A stretch of DNA of 64,000 nucleotides from Thiomicrorhabdus chilensis DSM 12352 (GTDB lineage: Bacteria; Pseudomonadota; Gammaproteobacteria; Thiomicrospirales; Thiomicrospiraceae), in assembly GCF_000483485.1 (NCBI RefSeq), contig NZ_KI519609.1, forward strand, positions 959,460-1,023,459. Reading direction: 5' to 3'. Below the pieces are notes generated by a model, which worked only from the letters and a program-made list of their open reading frames with translations, searched no databases and had not been told where the DNA came from. Positions 27,626 to 36,774 of the stretch are shown piece by piece. The position numbers and the translations under genes were made by a program. The stretch's first letter is position 1; each line of letters begins with the position of its first letter.

Positions 27626-29302
27626 TCAGCGCTCAGCCAGACAAATTTTGTCTTCTTTATTTTGTTTAGCTTGATACATGGCGGCATCGGCCATAGCAAT
27701 AAGGTGTTCAAGGTTTTCACCATGTTGTGCAGAAAGGGCGATACCGATGCTGCCGCTTAAATGCAGTGTGTGAGGCGCGACTTGAATCGGCGCGCTGATC
27801 TGTTCATTCAATTTGTCGGCCAGATGTCTGGCATCTAGGGGACGTTTGATATTTGGGGTGATAATAGCAAACTCATCTCCACCCAGTCTTACCACTATGT
27901 CTGAAGTACGAACGCTGTTTTGAATGCGTTTGGCAATGATCTTGAGGACTTCGTCTCCAATGTTGTGGCCATATTGATCGTTAACCGGTTTAAAACCATC
28001 CAGGTCTAGAAAGAATACCGCGTAGGGAATGTTGTTGAGGCCGTTTAAAATCTTATTGCGTGTGCTTTTCTGATAGAGCGTGTGGCGATTGTAGAGTCCG
28101 GTCAGTTCATCATGATAGGCCATGAAATGGGTTTTGTTTTGAAAGTAGAGTTTATCTTGACGATAGGTGGCAAGAAGATAGGCGAATATGGCAAGTATGA
28201 TCAGCGACGCGGCCAAAAAGGGGAGCGCTTCTCTGAGCAACGCATCCGTTTGCGGGGAAAAGGAGTCTTTGGGTATGAAACTGACTAATATCCAGCTGTA
28301 GTCGTTCAGGTCTTTTTGGGTTGCAAAGGGGTGATTGTCAAAATCATAGCGCCAGCTGTCCGGGAAGGTGTCAGGTTTTAACGGCAGAATGGTTCGGAAT
28401 GTGTATAAGCCCTCAGGGGTATTGATTTGACCAAGGGATTGTTTTTGAATGCTTTGCCACAGTTCAGGCTCTTGGTAAGCAAATGAGACTTGCTGTTTGT
28501 CGGCGAACATGAACCCCCATGCCTGATTGGGTTTCAGGCCTTTCAACCAGTAACCGTCTTGGTCGAGCAACATCATTTTTGCAGGTGAATCCACAATATG
28601 TGCTGCATATTCGAGTGCTTCAAAAATGCGGTTACCCAAATAGTTTAAAACCAGAATGCCTTGTGGGTTGCCGGCATCGTCAAAGATATTCATTCCTGCA
28701 CGGATCATCGGTTTATACGGAATCTCCAGTTGGTTGTTCTCTATGTTCAGATCCATTCTGGATACATAAATTTGCCCGGATTGTAGGTTGCAAATGTCGC
28801 TCACATAATAACGGTGTGCTTTGTTTTGCAGTTCGTCTTCGGGCACAATGTTTGGCAGGCCGTCGTTGAAGTTGACGCGAACCAATTCTTGTCCTTGGTG
28901 GCTGATGTAGCGAATTTGGTCATAGCGCCCACGTCCTTTGGTAACCGTCAAGTAAGTGTCTGACAGCATTTTTTTGTAGGCCTTAAGCGCTTTCTCAGAC
29001 TTGGGGGCGGTGTTATGGATTGGCAGAGAGGCAAGGGTTAAGAGGTCAGAAAGCATCTCTTCATACTCTTGCATAATGGCTTTTTCATGAATGCTGAGTA
29101 CGTGCTGCTCTTGATGTTTTAAAAAATCAAATTCCTGTTGAGATTTCAGTAAATACCAAAAGATGACAACGCTAAGAAGAATGAATGTCAATCCGCTGAA
29201 AATGATTGCGAACTGTTTTAAAAGCGAGGTGTTTATTGATTTGTATCTTGCCATTGCCATAGTATAAATCAAACTGCAGTGGCGACTGTTTGAGTTTGAC
29301 AA
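27626..29302 (-). CDS. Membrane sensor diguanylate cyclase (GGDEF)
   Basis: This 558-residue protein is predicted to make cyclic di-GMP. It has an N-terminal helix (about 31-52), a large periplasmic region of Cache type (to about residue 350), a second helix (LREALPFLAASLIILAIFAYL) and a C-terminal GGDEF domain. The active-site GGDEF is intact near residue 472, and an RxxD inhibitory site (RTSD) lies exactly five residues before it, so product inhibition is expected. Start is uncertain: ATG codons at 29302, 29260 and 29254 are all possible. It is monocistronic. Confidence 0.92.
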   Translation of the reverse strand: MSNSNSRHCSLIYTMAMARYKSINTSLLKQFAIIFSGLTFILLSVVIFWYLLKSQQEFDFLKHQEQHVLSIHEKAIMQEYEEMLSDLLTLASLPIHNTAPKSEKALKAYKKMLSDTYLTVTKGRGRYDQIRYISHQGQELVRVNFNDGLPNIVPEDELQNKAHRYYVSDICNLQSGQIYVSRMDLNIENNQLEIPYKPMIRAGMNIFDDAGNPQGILVLNYLGNRIFEALEYAAHIVDSPAKMMLLDQDGYWLKGLKPNQAWGFMFADKQQVSFAYQEPELWQSIQKQSLGQINTPEGLYTFRTILPLKPDTFPDSWRYDFDNHPFATQKDLNDYSWILVSFIPKDSFSPQTDALLREALPFLAASLIILAIFAYLLATYRQDKLYFQNKTHFMAYHDELTGLYNRHTLYQKSTRNKILNGLNNIPYAVFFLDLDGFKPVNDQYGHNIGDEVLKIIAKRIQNSVRTSDIVVRLGGDEFAIITPNIKRPLDARHLADKLNEQISAPIQVAPHTLHLSGSIGIALSAQHGENLEHLIAMADAAMYQAKQNKEDKICLAER

Positions 29303-29462
29303 AAATCGCAGGGGGCAGACCGATTATAGCTGCCAAGTTGAAGAGGGGAGTTGTGGGTCATGATTCATCGCCAGTTTCTATTGACTAGAATTATAGGTAA
29401 AAATAGAGAGTTTTTATAGAGGCGATTGTCTGAAATTGACAGGGTTTGTTGGCCATGTCGGC

Positions 29463-29996
29463 TTACTTTGGATGTTGATTGCGCAATCGACTGTGTATAG
29501 CACGTACGGTTTGAAACAAATGAAAGTGTTGGATTATGAAGTACAGAATGCCTCCAAAAATCACGCCAAGCAGGATATTGCCCAGAAAAAACGGTTGCCA
29601 TATATGCGGAAACACTTCATTAAACCAAGCTTCGGAAGCGATGGGGATATTAGATGAGATGTCGTAGAGGTCTGGTGTGCCCATCACCAAGACACCGAAC
29701 TTGTATCCGCCATACCAGATGGGCCACATGGTCAGCGGGTTGGTAATCCAGGCAAGGGCGGTGGCCAGTGGGATATTGGCTCTGATGTAATAGGCGAGTA
29801 CCGAGCCGAGCACCATTTGAAAAGGAATCGGCAGCATCATACAGAATGCACCAATAAAGCCGGCACGAGCGAACGACTGGCGGTCTCCGGCCCAATACAC
29901 ACGATCTTTGAATCGTGGAAAATATTTTTTCAGAAAAACCGACTGCTTGGTCTTGCGGCCGATCTGATGAATTTTTAAGCGTATGAATCTTAACAT
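29463..29996 (-). CDS. DUF2062 membrane protein
   Basis: This 177-residue membrane protein has the DUF2062 pattern: FARAGFIGAFCMMLPIPFQM, LATALAWITNPLTMWPIWYG and a late helix FFLGNILLGVIFGGILYF. The function is unknown. The family occurs widely in proteobacteria. It is a lone minus-strand gene between the GGDEF protein and the phosphofructokinase. Confidence 0.85.
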   Translation of the reverse strand: MLRFIRLKIHQIGRKTKQSVFLKKYFPRFKDRVYWAGDRQSFARAGFIGAFCMMLPIPFQMVLGSVLAYYIRANIPLATALAWITNPLTMWPIWYGGYKFGVLVMGTPDLYDISSNIPIASEAWFNEVFPHIWQPFFLGNILLGVIFGGILYFIIQHFHLFQTVRAIHSRLRNQHPK

Positions 29997-30066
29997 TTTT
30001 TAATCATATCAAACTTCAGGAGCTAGGGTGTGGATAAGATTCTAAAACCATCTTGGGTTTTGCGCA

Positions 30067-31362
30067 TCATTTGATTGCAATAAACTCACTCAGCTGTTTG
30101 GGGACGCAATCGAATTTCAGCGGGTGAATGTCGGGTAGCCCATTTTTAAAGCTCACCGGACGTTCTCCTTGGATCAAGGGTTGCAGATATCCCAAGGCGC
30201 TGGGCGTGATGTCCATGCCATCCTCGCTCAGAAAGTCGTCGGGGACCAGATACTCCAGATCCGCAACCGCATTCAGTTCCACGTTTTTATAGTGCCAGCT
30301 CAGCGGCTGTTCACTGGTCAGCTTGATGACGGGCAATACTCCATGTTCACCGTCCAGCGCGGCTTGCACGGCAGCTTCGCCCGCTCCATAAGCCATCTCC
30401 CAATCGGTTTGGGATACAAGGTGACTGGCGGCGCGTTGCAGATAGTCCGGCACGGCACTGTGCGTTTTGCAGTCAAACGTCTGGCTGACGATTTTGGCAA
30501 TAGTATGAGCCACACCACCCAGCTGGGTGTAGTCTTTGAGATGGGTGTGCTCGACATTCTCAATGGATATGTATTGGCCGTTCTCATCGGTCAGCCCTTC
30601 GGAGACGATGCAGGTGCAGTAACCGTGACTCTTGATGAAAGAATCCACTTTTTCAAGAAACGCCTGACGGTTGAAAGCGCGTTCGGCAGGCAGAATGATG
30701 AGGGGGGCGTCGGGAATTTGCTTTTTAATCAGGCCTCCGGCAATCGCCAGCCAGCCCGCATTGCGCCCCATTGCCTCTATGGCAAAAAAACGGGTGGAGG
30801 TGTTGCGCATGGAGTATAAGTCCAACGTCGCTTCAAGCAGACTGGTAGCCAGATATTTGGCGGCACTGCCGAATCCCGGGCTGCAATGCGAAAATGCCAA
30901 GTCATTGTCAATGGTTTTGGCGACGCCGATGCAGATCACCGGATGACCATGTTCGCAGCAATAATCCGCCACCTTTTGAGCCGTGACCATTGAGCCGTTG
31001 CCGCCGTTGTAGAAAAAGTAGCCGATATCGTAGGTTTTAAGAACCTCCAGAACACGCTGATATTGCTGAGGATTGTCTTCGATCGGGTCCAGATCGAATC
31101 GGCAAGCCTCAAAAGCCGCTCCAGGCTGGTTCTTGATGCGTTCCATGGTGTTTTCAGGCAGGTTGGTGATGTCCACCAAAGCCTCTTCCAGCACGCCCTT
31201 TATGCCGTTAATGGCGGCGTAAATACGATTGAAATGCTTAGGATGGCGTTGACATGTTTCGATGACACCCGCCGCACTGGCGTTGATCACAGCAGTTGGG
31301 CCGCCGGCCTGTGCGTAAAGTACGTTTTTTGAAGGAGTGGTTCTTGAAGGTGAAATGCCCAT
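30067..31362 (-). CDS. 6-phosphofructokinase, probably pyrophosphate-dependent
   Basis: This 431-residue phosphofructokinase-family enzyme has AQAGGPTAVINAS, GGNGS at about 120-124, AKTIDND at 148-154 and MGRNAGW. It phosphorylates fructose 6-phosphate. The Lys in AKTIDND (ATP enzymes of the E. coli type have Gly there) points to PPi use, or to the Lys-containing ATP group. The other donor-determining position reads GGNG rather than the GGDD typical of PPi enzymes, so the donor is not settled by sequence. PPi-PFK is common in autotrophic and methylotrophic gammaproteobacteria. Confidence 0.85.
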   Translation of the reverse strand: MGISPSRTTPSKNVLYAQAGGPTAVINASAAGVIETCQRHPKHFNRIYAAINGIKGVLEEALVDITNLPENTMERIKNQPGAAFEACRFDLDPIEDNPQQYQRVLEVLKTYDIGYFFYNGGNGSMVTAQKVADYCCEHGHPVICIGVAKTIDNDLAFSHCSPGFGSAAKYLATSLLEATLDLYSMRNTSTRFFAIEAMGRNAGWLAIAGGLIKKQIPDAPLIILPAERAFNRQAFLEKVDSFIKSHGYCTCIVSEGLTDENGQYISIENVEHTHLKDYTQLGGVAHTIAKIVSQTFDCKTHSAVPDYLQRAASHLVSQTDWEMAYGAGEAAVQAALDGEHGVLPVIKLTSEQPLSWHYKNVELNAVADLEYLVPDDFLSEDGMDITPSALGYLQPLIQGERPVSFKNGLPDIHPLKFDCVPKQLSEFIAIK

Positions 31363-31426
31363 GGTTTTGCCTGTCGTTTTCGATGAATGGCATTATAACG
31401 AATTGAGGCAGGCACTAAGTTGCTTT

Positions 31427-32602
31427 TTAATGACGCTTTAAAAACACTATTCCCTGTTCGATGTGCAGGTCAGCCTGACCCTTCAATAAGCTTTGCAGAG
31501 GTTTTAAAACCAGCAGGGCGCGCCATCCGCTCAAGGAATCGCTGCTAGACGTTCGGATCAACTCCTGCAACTCGGATTTGTGGATCAGATTATGCATATT
31601 AATGCGGTAATCCAGAGCGATCTGCTGGCAATAACTCAGGCACAGGTTAAGCAACACGTCTTCCTGTGGCGTGACGGGCGCCGGTTTTGGCTCGGGTTGC
31701 GGCCAGTTTTCCGGGGAAGTGGCAAACACCTGGTCAATGCATTCAATCCATTGCGTCCCATAGTCTTTTACCGAAGAGGGTTTGACGTGCGGCACTTTAT
31801 AAAGTGCTTCAACCGTTTGCGGCGGACGTTTGGCAATGCCGACAATGACCTCGTCGCTCATGACCCATTTTTTGGGTTGGTTATGCTCTATCGCAAAACG
31901 CTCGCGCCATTCTGCCAATGCGTACACGATGGCCAGTTGCTTGGGTTTGAAATTACGAACCCCTTTGACCTTGCGACCGGCCTGCTTCGTGTCGGGTTTA
32001 TATAAGCTTTCGTCAAGCAGGGCTTGGCAATCTTGTTGAACTGCATGCAACTGTTGCGGCGTGAGCGCCTGCATGAATTTTTCATATAGGGGAGCTAGAT
32101 AATGGACGTCATCGATGGCGTATTGAATCTGCTCTTCGCTTAAGGGGCGGGCATGCCAGTTGGTGCGGGTTTGGGTCTTGGGCAGTTTGTGATTGAATTC
32201 GGCTTCAACCACCCGCGCAAACCCGGCAATATCACCGTGTTTGAAAAAAATGGCTGCCAATTGGGTGTCGAAAATTGACACCGGCATTTTGTGCGCAAGT
32301 TGATACAATACCTCAATGTCCTGACGGGCGGAATGGAACACTTTGAGCAGGCCTGGTTCACAAAGCAGGTCAATCAAGCCGGTAAGTTGACCGTTTTCCT
32401 GAATGGCCAGCGGATCGATGATCGCCACTTCACCCTGATTGTCCTGAATTTGCACCAGACTCAATTCGGCAAAGTAAGTGTCGGTTCGGATGAATTCGGT
32501 ATCGATGGCGATCCAGTTGATATCGGCATCATCAATCAAATGTTGGCTATAACGGTTAAGTTCGTCTTCGGTTTGGATTGAGAGATAGGGTATGGTTTGC
32601 AT
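31427..32602 (-). CDS. rnd: Ribonuclease D
   Basis: This 391-residue 3'-5' exonuclease for tRNA maturation has the DEDD domain (WIAIDTEFIRTD, VFHSARQDIEVLYQL, YAIDDVHYLAPLY), then HRDC domains (about 215-290 and after). ATG 32602 is preferred over the TTG at 32608; neither has a strong ribosome binding site. It is divergent from mpl. A dispersed repeat at 32348 is embedded in the sequence encoding CEPGLLKVF. Confidence 0.94.
   Translation of the reverse strand: MQTIPYLSIQTEDELNRYSQHLIDDADINWIAIDTEFIRTDTYFAELSLVQIQDNQGEVAIIDPLAIQENGQLTGLIDLLCEPGLLKVFHSARQDIEVLYQLAHKMPVSIFDTQLAAIFFKHGDIAGFARVVEAEFNHKLPKTQTRTNWHARPLSEEQIQYAIDDVHYLAPLYEKFMQALTPQQLHAVQQDCQALLDESLYKPDTKQAGRKVKGVRNFKPKQLAIVYALAEWRERFAIEHNQPKKWVMSDEVIVGIAKRPPQTVEALYKVPHVKPSSVKDYGTQWIECIDQVFATSPENWPQPEPKPAPVTPQEDVLLNLCLSYCQQIALDYRINMHNLIHKSELQELIRTSSSDSLSGWRALLVLKPLQSLLKGQADLHIEQGIVFLKRH
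32348..32355 (+). repeat. CAGGCCTG dispersed repeat copy, in rnd
   Basis: TTTGAGCAGGCCTGGTTCA on the plus strand, antisense to rnd (read as EPGLL). Confidence 0.8.
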
Positions 32603-32647
32603 AGCCAAAGTTTAAGAGCAACCTCAGCAGAGAGCAAGGATAATTGT

Positions 32648-34036
32648 GTGAAAAGGCAAAAGATTCATATTTTGGGCATTGCGGGTACCTTTATGGGAGG
32701 CATCGCGCAGATTGCCAAGGCGATGGGTCATGAGGTCAGCGGTTCCGACAAGGCAATCTACCCACCGATGAGCACGCAATTGGAACAAGCTGGTATCGAG
32801 GTCAGCAATGAGCAGGATCTGGATTTTTTAAAAGCCGAACCCGATGCGGTGGTTATTGGCAATGCGTTGAGTCGCGGGCATGTTGCGGTCGAGGCCACTT
32901 TGAATGCGCAACAGGTCTACACCTCGGGGCCCCAATGGCTGGCGGAAGAGATTTTGAAAGACCGCTGGGTGATTGCGGTGGCGGGCACGCACGGCAAAAC
33001 CTCAACCGCGTCCATGGTGGCGTGGATATTGGAATACGCCAAACTCAATCCCGGCTTTTTGATCGGTGGCGTGCCGGAAAACTTTGGCGTGTCGGCGCGA
33101 CTCGGGGATTCTCCATTTTTTGTGGTGGAAGCCGACGAATACGACACCGCCTTTTTCGACAAGCGTTCCAAGTTTGTGCATTACCACCCAAGAACGTGTG
33201 TGCTCAATAATCTGGAGTTCGACCACGCCGATATCTTCGATTCCATCAAGGACATTCAAAAACAGTTTCATCATTTGGTACGCACCGTGCCGGGCAATGG
33301 TTTGATTGTGATGCCCAGCGATGAATCCAACTTGGAAGAGGTGATCGAACAGGGCTGTTGGACCCCGGTCGAAAAGCAGGGCTCATCTGGAGACTGGAGT
33401 TACGCACTCTACGAGCAAGATGGCTCCGAGTTTGAAGTGAGGTATCAAGGCAGCTGTTTGGGACGGGTCAAATGGGATATGAACGGTTTGCACAATGTTC
33501 GCAATGCCTTAAGTGCGGTGGCCGCCGCAGTACATTGCGGCGTGCCGGCGCGCATAGCGGTGGAAAGCTTATCAAGCTTTAAAGGTATTCGCCGCAGAAT
33601 GTCGTTGGTGGGTGAGGTCAATGGTATCCGCATTTATGACGATTTCGCCCATCATCCAACCGCCATCGCCACCACCTTGCAAGGCGCCAAACAGCGGTTG
33701 AGCAAAATGAGCAGGCCTGGTTCAAGTTCGTCGGGCCGGCTGGTGGCGGTGTTTGAACCGCGTTCCAATACCATGCGTTTGGGCGTGCATGCGCAAACCT
33801 TACCGGCTGCGTTTGATCAAGCCGATGCGGTTTATGCGTTTATCGACCCGGAATGGAACTGGCAATTGCCGCTCGAGGACTTTAAGTCCGAAGTGTTGGT
33901 GAGCCACAGTTACGATGACTTGTTGGAGTCTCTGTTGAAGAATCTGGCGAGTGGCGATACGGTGGTGATTATGAGCAATGGCGGATTTGGCGGTCTGCAC
34001 CAAAAGTTGCTTTATGCCTTGATTGAAGCAAGTTAA
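32648..34036 (+). CDS. mpl: Mpl, murein tripeptide ligase (UDP-MurNAc:tripeptide)
   Basis: Mpl reattaches recycled L-Ala-gamma-D-Glu-mesoDAP tripeptide to UDP-MurNAc. The product is 462 residues of Mur-ligase fold: IHILGIAGTFMGGIAQIAK, ATP loop VAGTHGKTSTASMVAW, YDDFAHHPTAIATTL and VIMSNGGFGGLHQKL. The open frame goes back to 32597, but GTG 32648 with AAGGAT upstream gives the family N-terminus. A repeat copy at 33712 encodes MSRPGS in a loop before LVAVFEPRSNTM. Confidence 0.95.
   Translation: MKRQKIHILGIAGTFMGGIAQIAKAMGHEVSGSDKAIYPPMSTQLEQAGIEVSNEQDLDFLKAEPDAVVIGNALSRGHVAVEATLNAQQVYTSGPQWLAEEILKDRWVIAVAGTHGKTSTASMVAWILEYAKLNPGFLIGGVPENFGVSARLGDSPFFVVEADEYDTAFFDKRSKFVHYHPRTCVLNNLEFDHADIFDSIKDIQKQFHHLVRTVPGNGLIVMPSDESNLEEVIEQGCWTPVEKQGSSGDWSYALYEQDGSEFEVRYQGSCLGRVKWDMNGLHNVRNALSAVAAAVHCGVPARIAVESLSSFKGIRRRMSLVGEVNGIRIYDDFAHHPTAIATTLQGAKQRLSKMSRPGSSSSGRLVAVFEPRSNTMRLGVHAQTLPAAFDQADAVYAFIDPEWNWQLPLEDFKSEVLVSHSYDDLLESLLKNLASGDTVVIMSNGGFGGLHQKLLYALIEAS
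33712..33719 (+). repeat. CAGGCCTG dispersed repeat copy, in mpl
   Basis: AAAATGAGCAGGCCTGGTTC, among the best matches to the extended consensus. Read in the RPG frame. Confidence 0.85.
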
Positions 34037-34051
34037 GCCGGCTGGTTTGGT

Positions 34052-34153
34052 ATGTGGGCCTTATTGGAAGTTGGCATTTTGCTGTTGGTGGTGTTTTGGA
34101 TTGTATGGATGATCAAGCCGCCTAAGTCCAAAAATCCGCCAAAAGGAAAGTAG
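34052..34153 (+). CDS. 33-residue single-helix membrane protein
   Basis: An ATG frame of 33 codons encodes MWALLEVGILLLVVFWIVW followed by the basic tail KPPKSKNPPKGK. It has one membrane span with a positive C-terminus. It lies in the 124-nt gap between mpl and the J-domain gene, same strand. There is no strong ribosome binding site. The clean membrane-plus-basic-tail pattern argues for a real gene. Confidence 0.5.
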   Translation: MWALLEVGILLLVVFWIVWMIKPPKSKNPPKGK

Positions 34154-34160
34154 TCTTTAA

Positions 34161-34811
34161 ATGGAAGCAAAGCACAACGGGAGTTCAGCACAGCCACCGA
34201 TTTCCGATGCGTTTGAAACGCTGATCTGGGAGTGTTTGAAGGGGGGTGGGCGCGTCCGCGAATATGAGTTGATGCAGTACCTGAGTGCCGAAGGCTGGCT
34301 TGAGTTTAAACCGAGTTTGGACGAATTGGCGTTGTTTCGCGCACACTTTCTGCTGTTTCATCTGCTTTATCGGCTTCAAGATCGCTGGCAAGTCGAAGGG
34401 CGTGGCCGTTTGTCGATTCATACTACCTGCATCCAACTGCAAAAAAGCGCTTTGGATGTTGACGCTGATGGGGATTCTAAAAATTCGGCAGGCCTGTCCA
34501 AATCCGATCCGATCAAAGCCTATTACCTTGATTACAACGAGTTTCTGAACACCCAGAAAGAGGAGGTCATCGGCTTGCTGGAAGATTTCTGGCGGCGCTT
34601 GGCCGGACACCAGCCGGTTTCTTTGAAAACAAACACCAAAGCAGAGGCTTTGCAGTTACTGGGCATGGTTCATGCGGATGTTACGCCTCAAGCCGTCAAA
34701 CAGCGATTCCGTACACTGAGTCAACAATATCACCCGGACAAGGGCGGTGACGCACATCAATTTCGGCAGATTTGCGAGGCCAGGGATATTCTGCTGTCGA
34801 GTTTAGGATAA
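34161..34811 (+). CDS. DNAJ-related protein with C-terminal J domain
   Basis: This 216-residue protein has an N-terminal DNAJ-related domain (VREYELMQYLSAEGWLEF, DELALFRAHFLLFHLLYRL) and a compact J domain at the end with the HPD motif (QQYHPDKGGDAHQF). J proteins stimulate Hsp70 ATPase; the client is unknown. An insert near residue 110 reads SKNSAGLSKSDP, where SAGL comes from the repeat at 34489. The ATG follows AAAGGAAAG. Confidence 0.88.
   Translation: MEAKHNGSSAQPPISDAFETLIWECLKGGGRVREYELMQYLSAEGWLEFKPSLDELALFRAHFLLFHLLYRLQDRWQVEGRGRLSIHTTCIQLQKSALDVDADGDSKNSAGLSKSDPIKAYYLDYNEFLNTQKEEVIGLLEDFWRRLAGHQPVSLKTNTKAEALQLLGMVHADVTPQAVKQRFRTLSQQYHPDKGGDAHQFRQICEARDILLSSLG
34489..34496 (+). repeat. 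CAGGCCTG dispersed repeat copy, in the J-domain gene
   Basis: AAAATTCGGCAGGCCTGTCC, read as SAGLS, the same frame as in ftsK and rarA. Confidence 0.85.
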
Positions 34812-34845
34812 GCTGAAAAGAGCGAATGAGATTATTGGGGGCTGT

Positions 34846-35388
34846 TCAATCAAGCCGTTCCAATGAGAATTCTGCTTTGCAGAGTGGTTTATTTTTACGG
34901 TAGTGACTGATTAAAGTCTCGGACCACATTAAGGCACGTTTAGGCAGGCCTGTCTCCAGATAGTCATGGACTTGTTTGAGCACCGCTTGTTTAAAGTTTT
35001 CTGAAACTCCGGCTTCGCCATTCAGATTGTCGGCGCTGAAATGGAATCGAAAATCGGCCGATTGCGAAAAAATCCACTCCAATGCCTGAGGTTTGACTTC
35101 CACTTTTTCAAATTGGACTTGCTGTTGAGCACTGCGTCCATCCGGTTCATACCAGTAACCGAAATCTTCCAATAAGCGTCTTTCTTTACCGGCAACACAC
35201 CAATGGGCAATTTCATGGAGAGCGCTGGCAAAAAAACCATGTGCAAAGATAATACGGTGAAAGGGATGTTGGTCATCGGCAGGGCGATAGATCGGTTCCG
35301 CTTCGCAGCATACCAGTTGGGTACGGTAGGTGGATGAGAAGGTTTCATTAAACAGGGCTACCGCCTGTTCGGGAGTGTGTTCAGACAT
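34846..35388 (-). CDS. epmC: EpmC (YfcM), elongation factor P hydroxylase
   Basis: This 180-residue protein matches the YfcM/EpmC family: FHRIIFAHGFFASALHEIAHW with metal-binding HExxH, FGYWYEPDGRSAQQQ and a C-terminal EFSLERLD. EpmC hydroxylates beta-lysylated EF-P in Enterobacteriaceae. The partner genes epmA, epmB and efp are not in this window. A dispersed repeat at 34945 encodes ETGLP. Confidence 0.88.
   Translation of the reverse strand: MSEHTPEQAVALFNETFSSTYRTQLVCCEAEPIYRPADDQHPFHRIIFAHGFFASALHEIAHWCVAGKERRLLEDFGYWYEPDGRSAQQQVQFEKVEVKPQALEWIFSQSADFRFHFSADNLNGEAGVSENFKQAVLKQVHDYLETGLPKRALMWSETLISHYRKNKPLCKAEFSLERLD
34945..34952 (+). repeat. CAGGCCTG dispersed repeat copy, in epmC
   Basis: TAGGCAGGCCTGTCTCC on the plus strand, antisense to epmC. 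Confidence 0.75.
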
Positions 35389-35475
35389 TTTGATTAATCG
35401 TGTTTGGGATTGCTGATGCAGGGTTGGTCAGACCCAAGGCTCTTTTAGGGAGCCTTGGATCTTGATTTGAAAGCG

Positions 35476-36756
35476 TTACAGTTTAGCCATCACTTTATGG
35501 GCGGCTTCAATGGTGGCGTCAATGTCGGCTTCGGTATGGGCAGCTGAAACAAATCCGGCTTCAAATGCCGAAGGGGCCAGATAAACACCTTCATCCAACA
35601 TGCCGTGGTAAAAGGCTTTGAAGCGTTCCATGTCACCTTTGGCGACTTGGGCAAAGCGGGAGATGTTTTTGTCTTCACTGAAGAAAAAGCCAAACATGCC
35701 GCCAACCTGATTGGTGGTAAAAGGTATGTTGTTGTCATCCGCCGCCGCTTGCAGGCCTTTTACCAAACGGGTGGTTTTCTTTTCCAGTTCTTCGAAGAAC
35801 CCCGGCGCGCTGATCAGTTCCAGGGTTTTCAGACCGGCGGCCATTGCAATCGGGTTTCCGGACAGGGTGCCCGCTTGATAGACCGGGCCCAAAGGCGCGA
35901 TGTGCTGCATGACTTCTTGCTTGCCGCCAAACGCGCCCACCGGCATGCCGCCACCGATGACTTTACCGAAAGTCGTCAAATCTGGAGTGACGTTGTAACG
36001 TCCTTGCGCACCTTGCAGGCCAACGCGGAAACCGCACATGACTTCGTCAAAAATCAACACCGCACCGGATTCGTCACATACTTGACGCAGGGTTTCAAGA
36101 AAGCCTTCTTCCGGCGGAATGCAGTTCATATTGCCCGCTACCGGCTCGACGATGATGCAGGCGATCTGATCACCAATCTCGGCAAACACCTTACGAACCT
36201 CATCCGAATCGTTATGGGTTAAGGTCAAGGTCTCTTCCGCCAGTGCCGCTGGAACCCCGGGAGAAGAGGGTACCCCCAAGGTCAAAGCACCGGAACCGGC
36301 TTTCACCAACAGGGAATCGGAATGGCCGTGGTAACAGCCTTCGAATTTGACGATTTTGTCGCGACCGGTGTAACCACGCGCCAGACGAATTGCCGTCATA
36401 GTGGCTTCGGTTCCGGAACTCACCATGCGCACCATGTCCATGGAGGGGATCAGGTCGCAAACTAGGTCGGCCATGGTGGTTTCGATTTTGGTCGGGGCGC
36501 CGAACGACAAGCCGAATTCGGCTTTTTCCTGAACGGTTTTAATTACTTCGGGGTGGGCGTGCCCCAAGATAGCAGGTCCCCAGGAGCCGACGTAATCGAT
36601 GTAGGTTTTGTCGTCTTCATCGACCAGATAAGCACCTTTTGCCGCTTTAAAGAAGACCGGATCGCCACCGACACTCTTAAAGGCTCGTACAGGTGAGTTT
36701 ACCCCGCCCGGAATATGTTTTTGGGCGGCTTGAAATAGATCATGTGAGTTGCTCAT
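35476..36756 (-). CDS. hemL: Glutamate-1-semialdehyde 2,1-aminomutase
   Basis: HemL makes 5-aminolevulinate for tetrapyrrole synthesis. The 426-residue PLP enzyme has the N-terminal [39 protein letters not shown] and the PLP-lysine segment [18 protein letters not shown]. Start ATG 36756 carries AAAGGAAA upstream. Only an 18-nt gap separates it from the upstream TlpA-like gene, so they are probably co-transcribed. Confidence 0.97.
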   Translation of the reverse strand: MSNSHDLFQAAQKHIPGGVNSPVRAFKSVGGDPVFFKAAKGAYLVDEDDKTYIDYVGSWGPAILGHAHPEVIKTVQEKAEFGLSFGAPTKIETTMADLVCDLIPSMDMVRMVSSGTEATMTAIRLARGYTGRDKIVKFEGCYHGHSDSLLVKAGSGALTLGVPSSPGVPAALAEETLTLTHNDSDEVRKVFAEIGDQIACIIVEPVAGNMNCIPPEEGFLETLRQVCDESGAVLIFDEVMCGFRVGLQGAQGRYNVTPDLTTFGKVIGGGMPVGAFGGKQEVMQHIAPLGPVYQAGTLSGNPIAMAAGLKTLELISAPGFFEELEKKTTRLVKGLQAAADDNNIPFTTNQVGGMFGFFFSEDKNISRFAQVAKGDMERFKAFYHGMLDEGVYLAPSAFEAGFVSAAHTEADIDATIEAAHKVMAKL

Positions 36757-36774
36757 CGGGTTTCCTTTAATGCT

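Noticed and set aside
28526-28534. Near matches to the repeat (CAGGCCTT at 28527 and 35751, AAGGCCTG at 42329 and 49711, CAGGCCTC at 30730 and 62410)
   Set aside because: They differ by one base and lack the conserved flanks, so they were left out of the count. Some may be decayed copies.
30169-30819. Long plus-strand frame of 216 codons antisense to the phosphofructokinase gene
   Set aside because: It lies wholly within a strongly conserved enzyme gene on the other strand, with no ribosome binding site and no family features.
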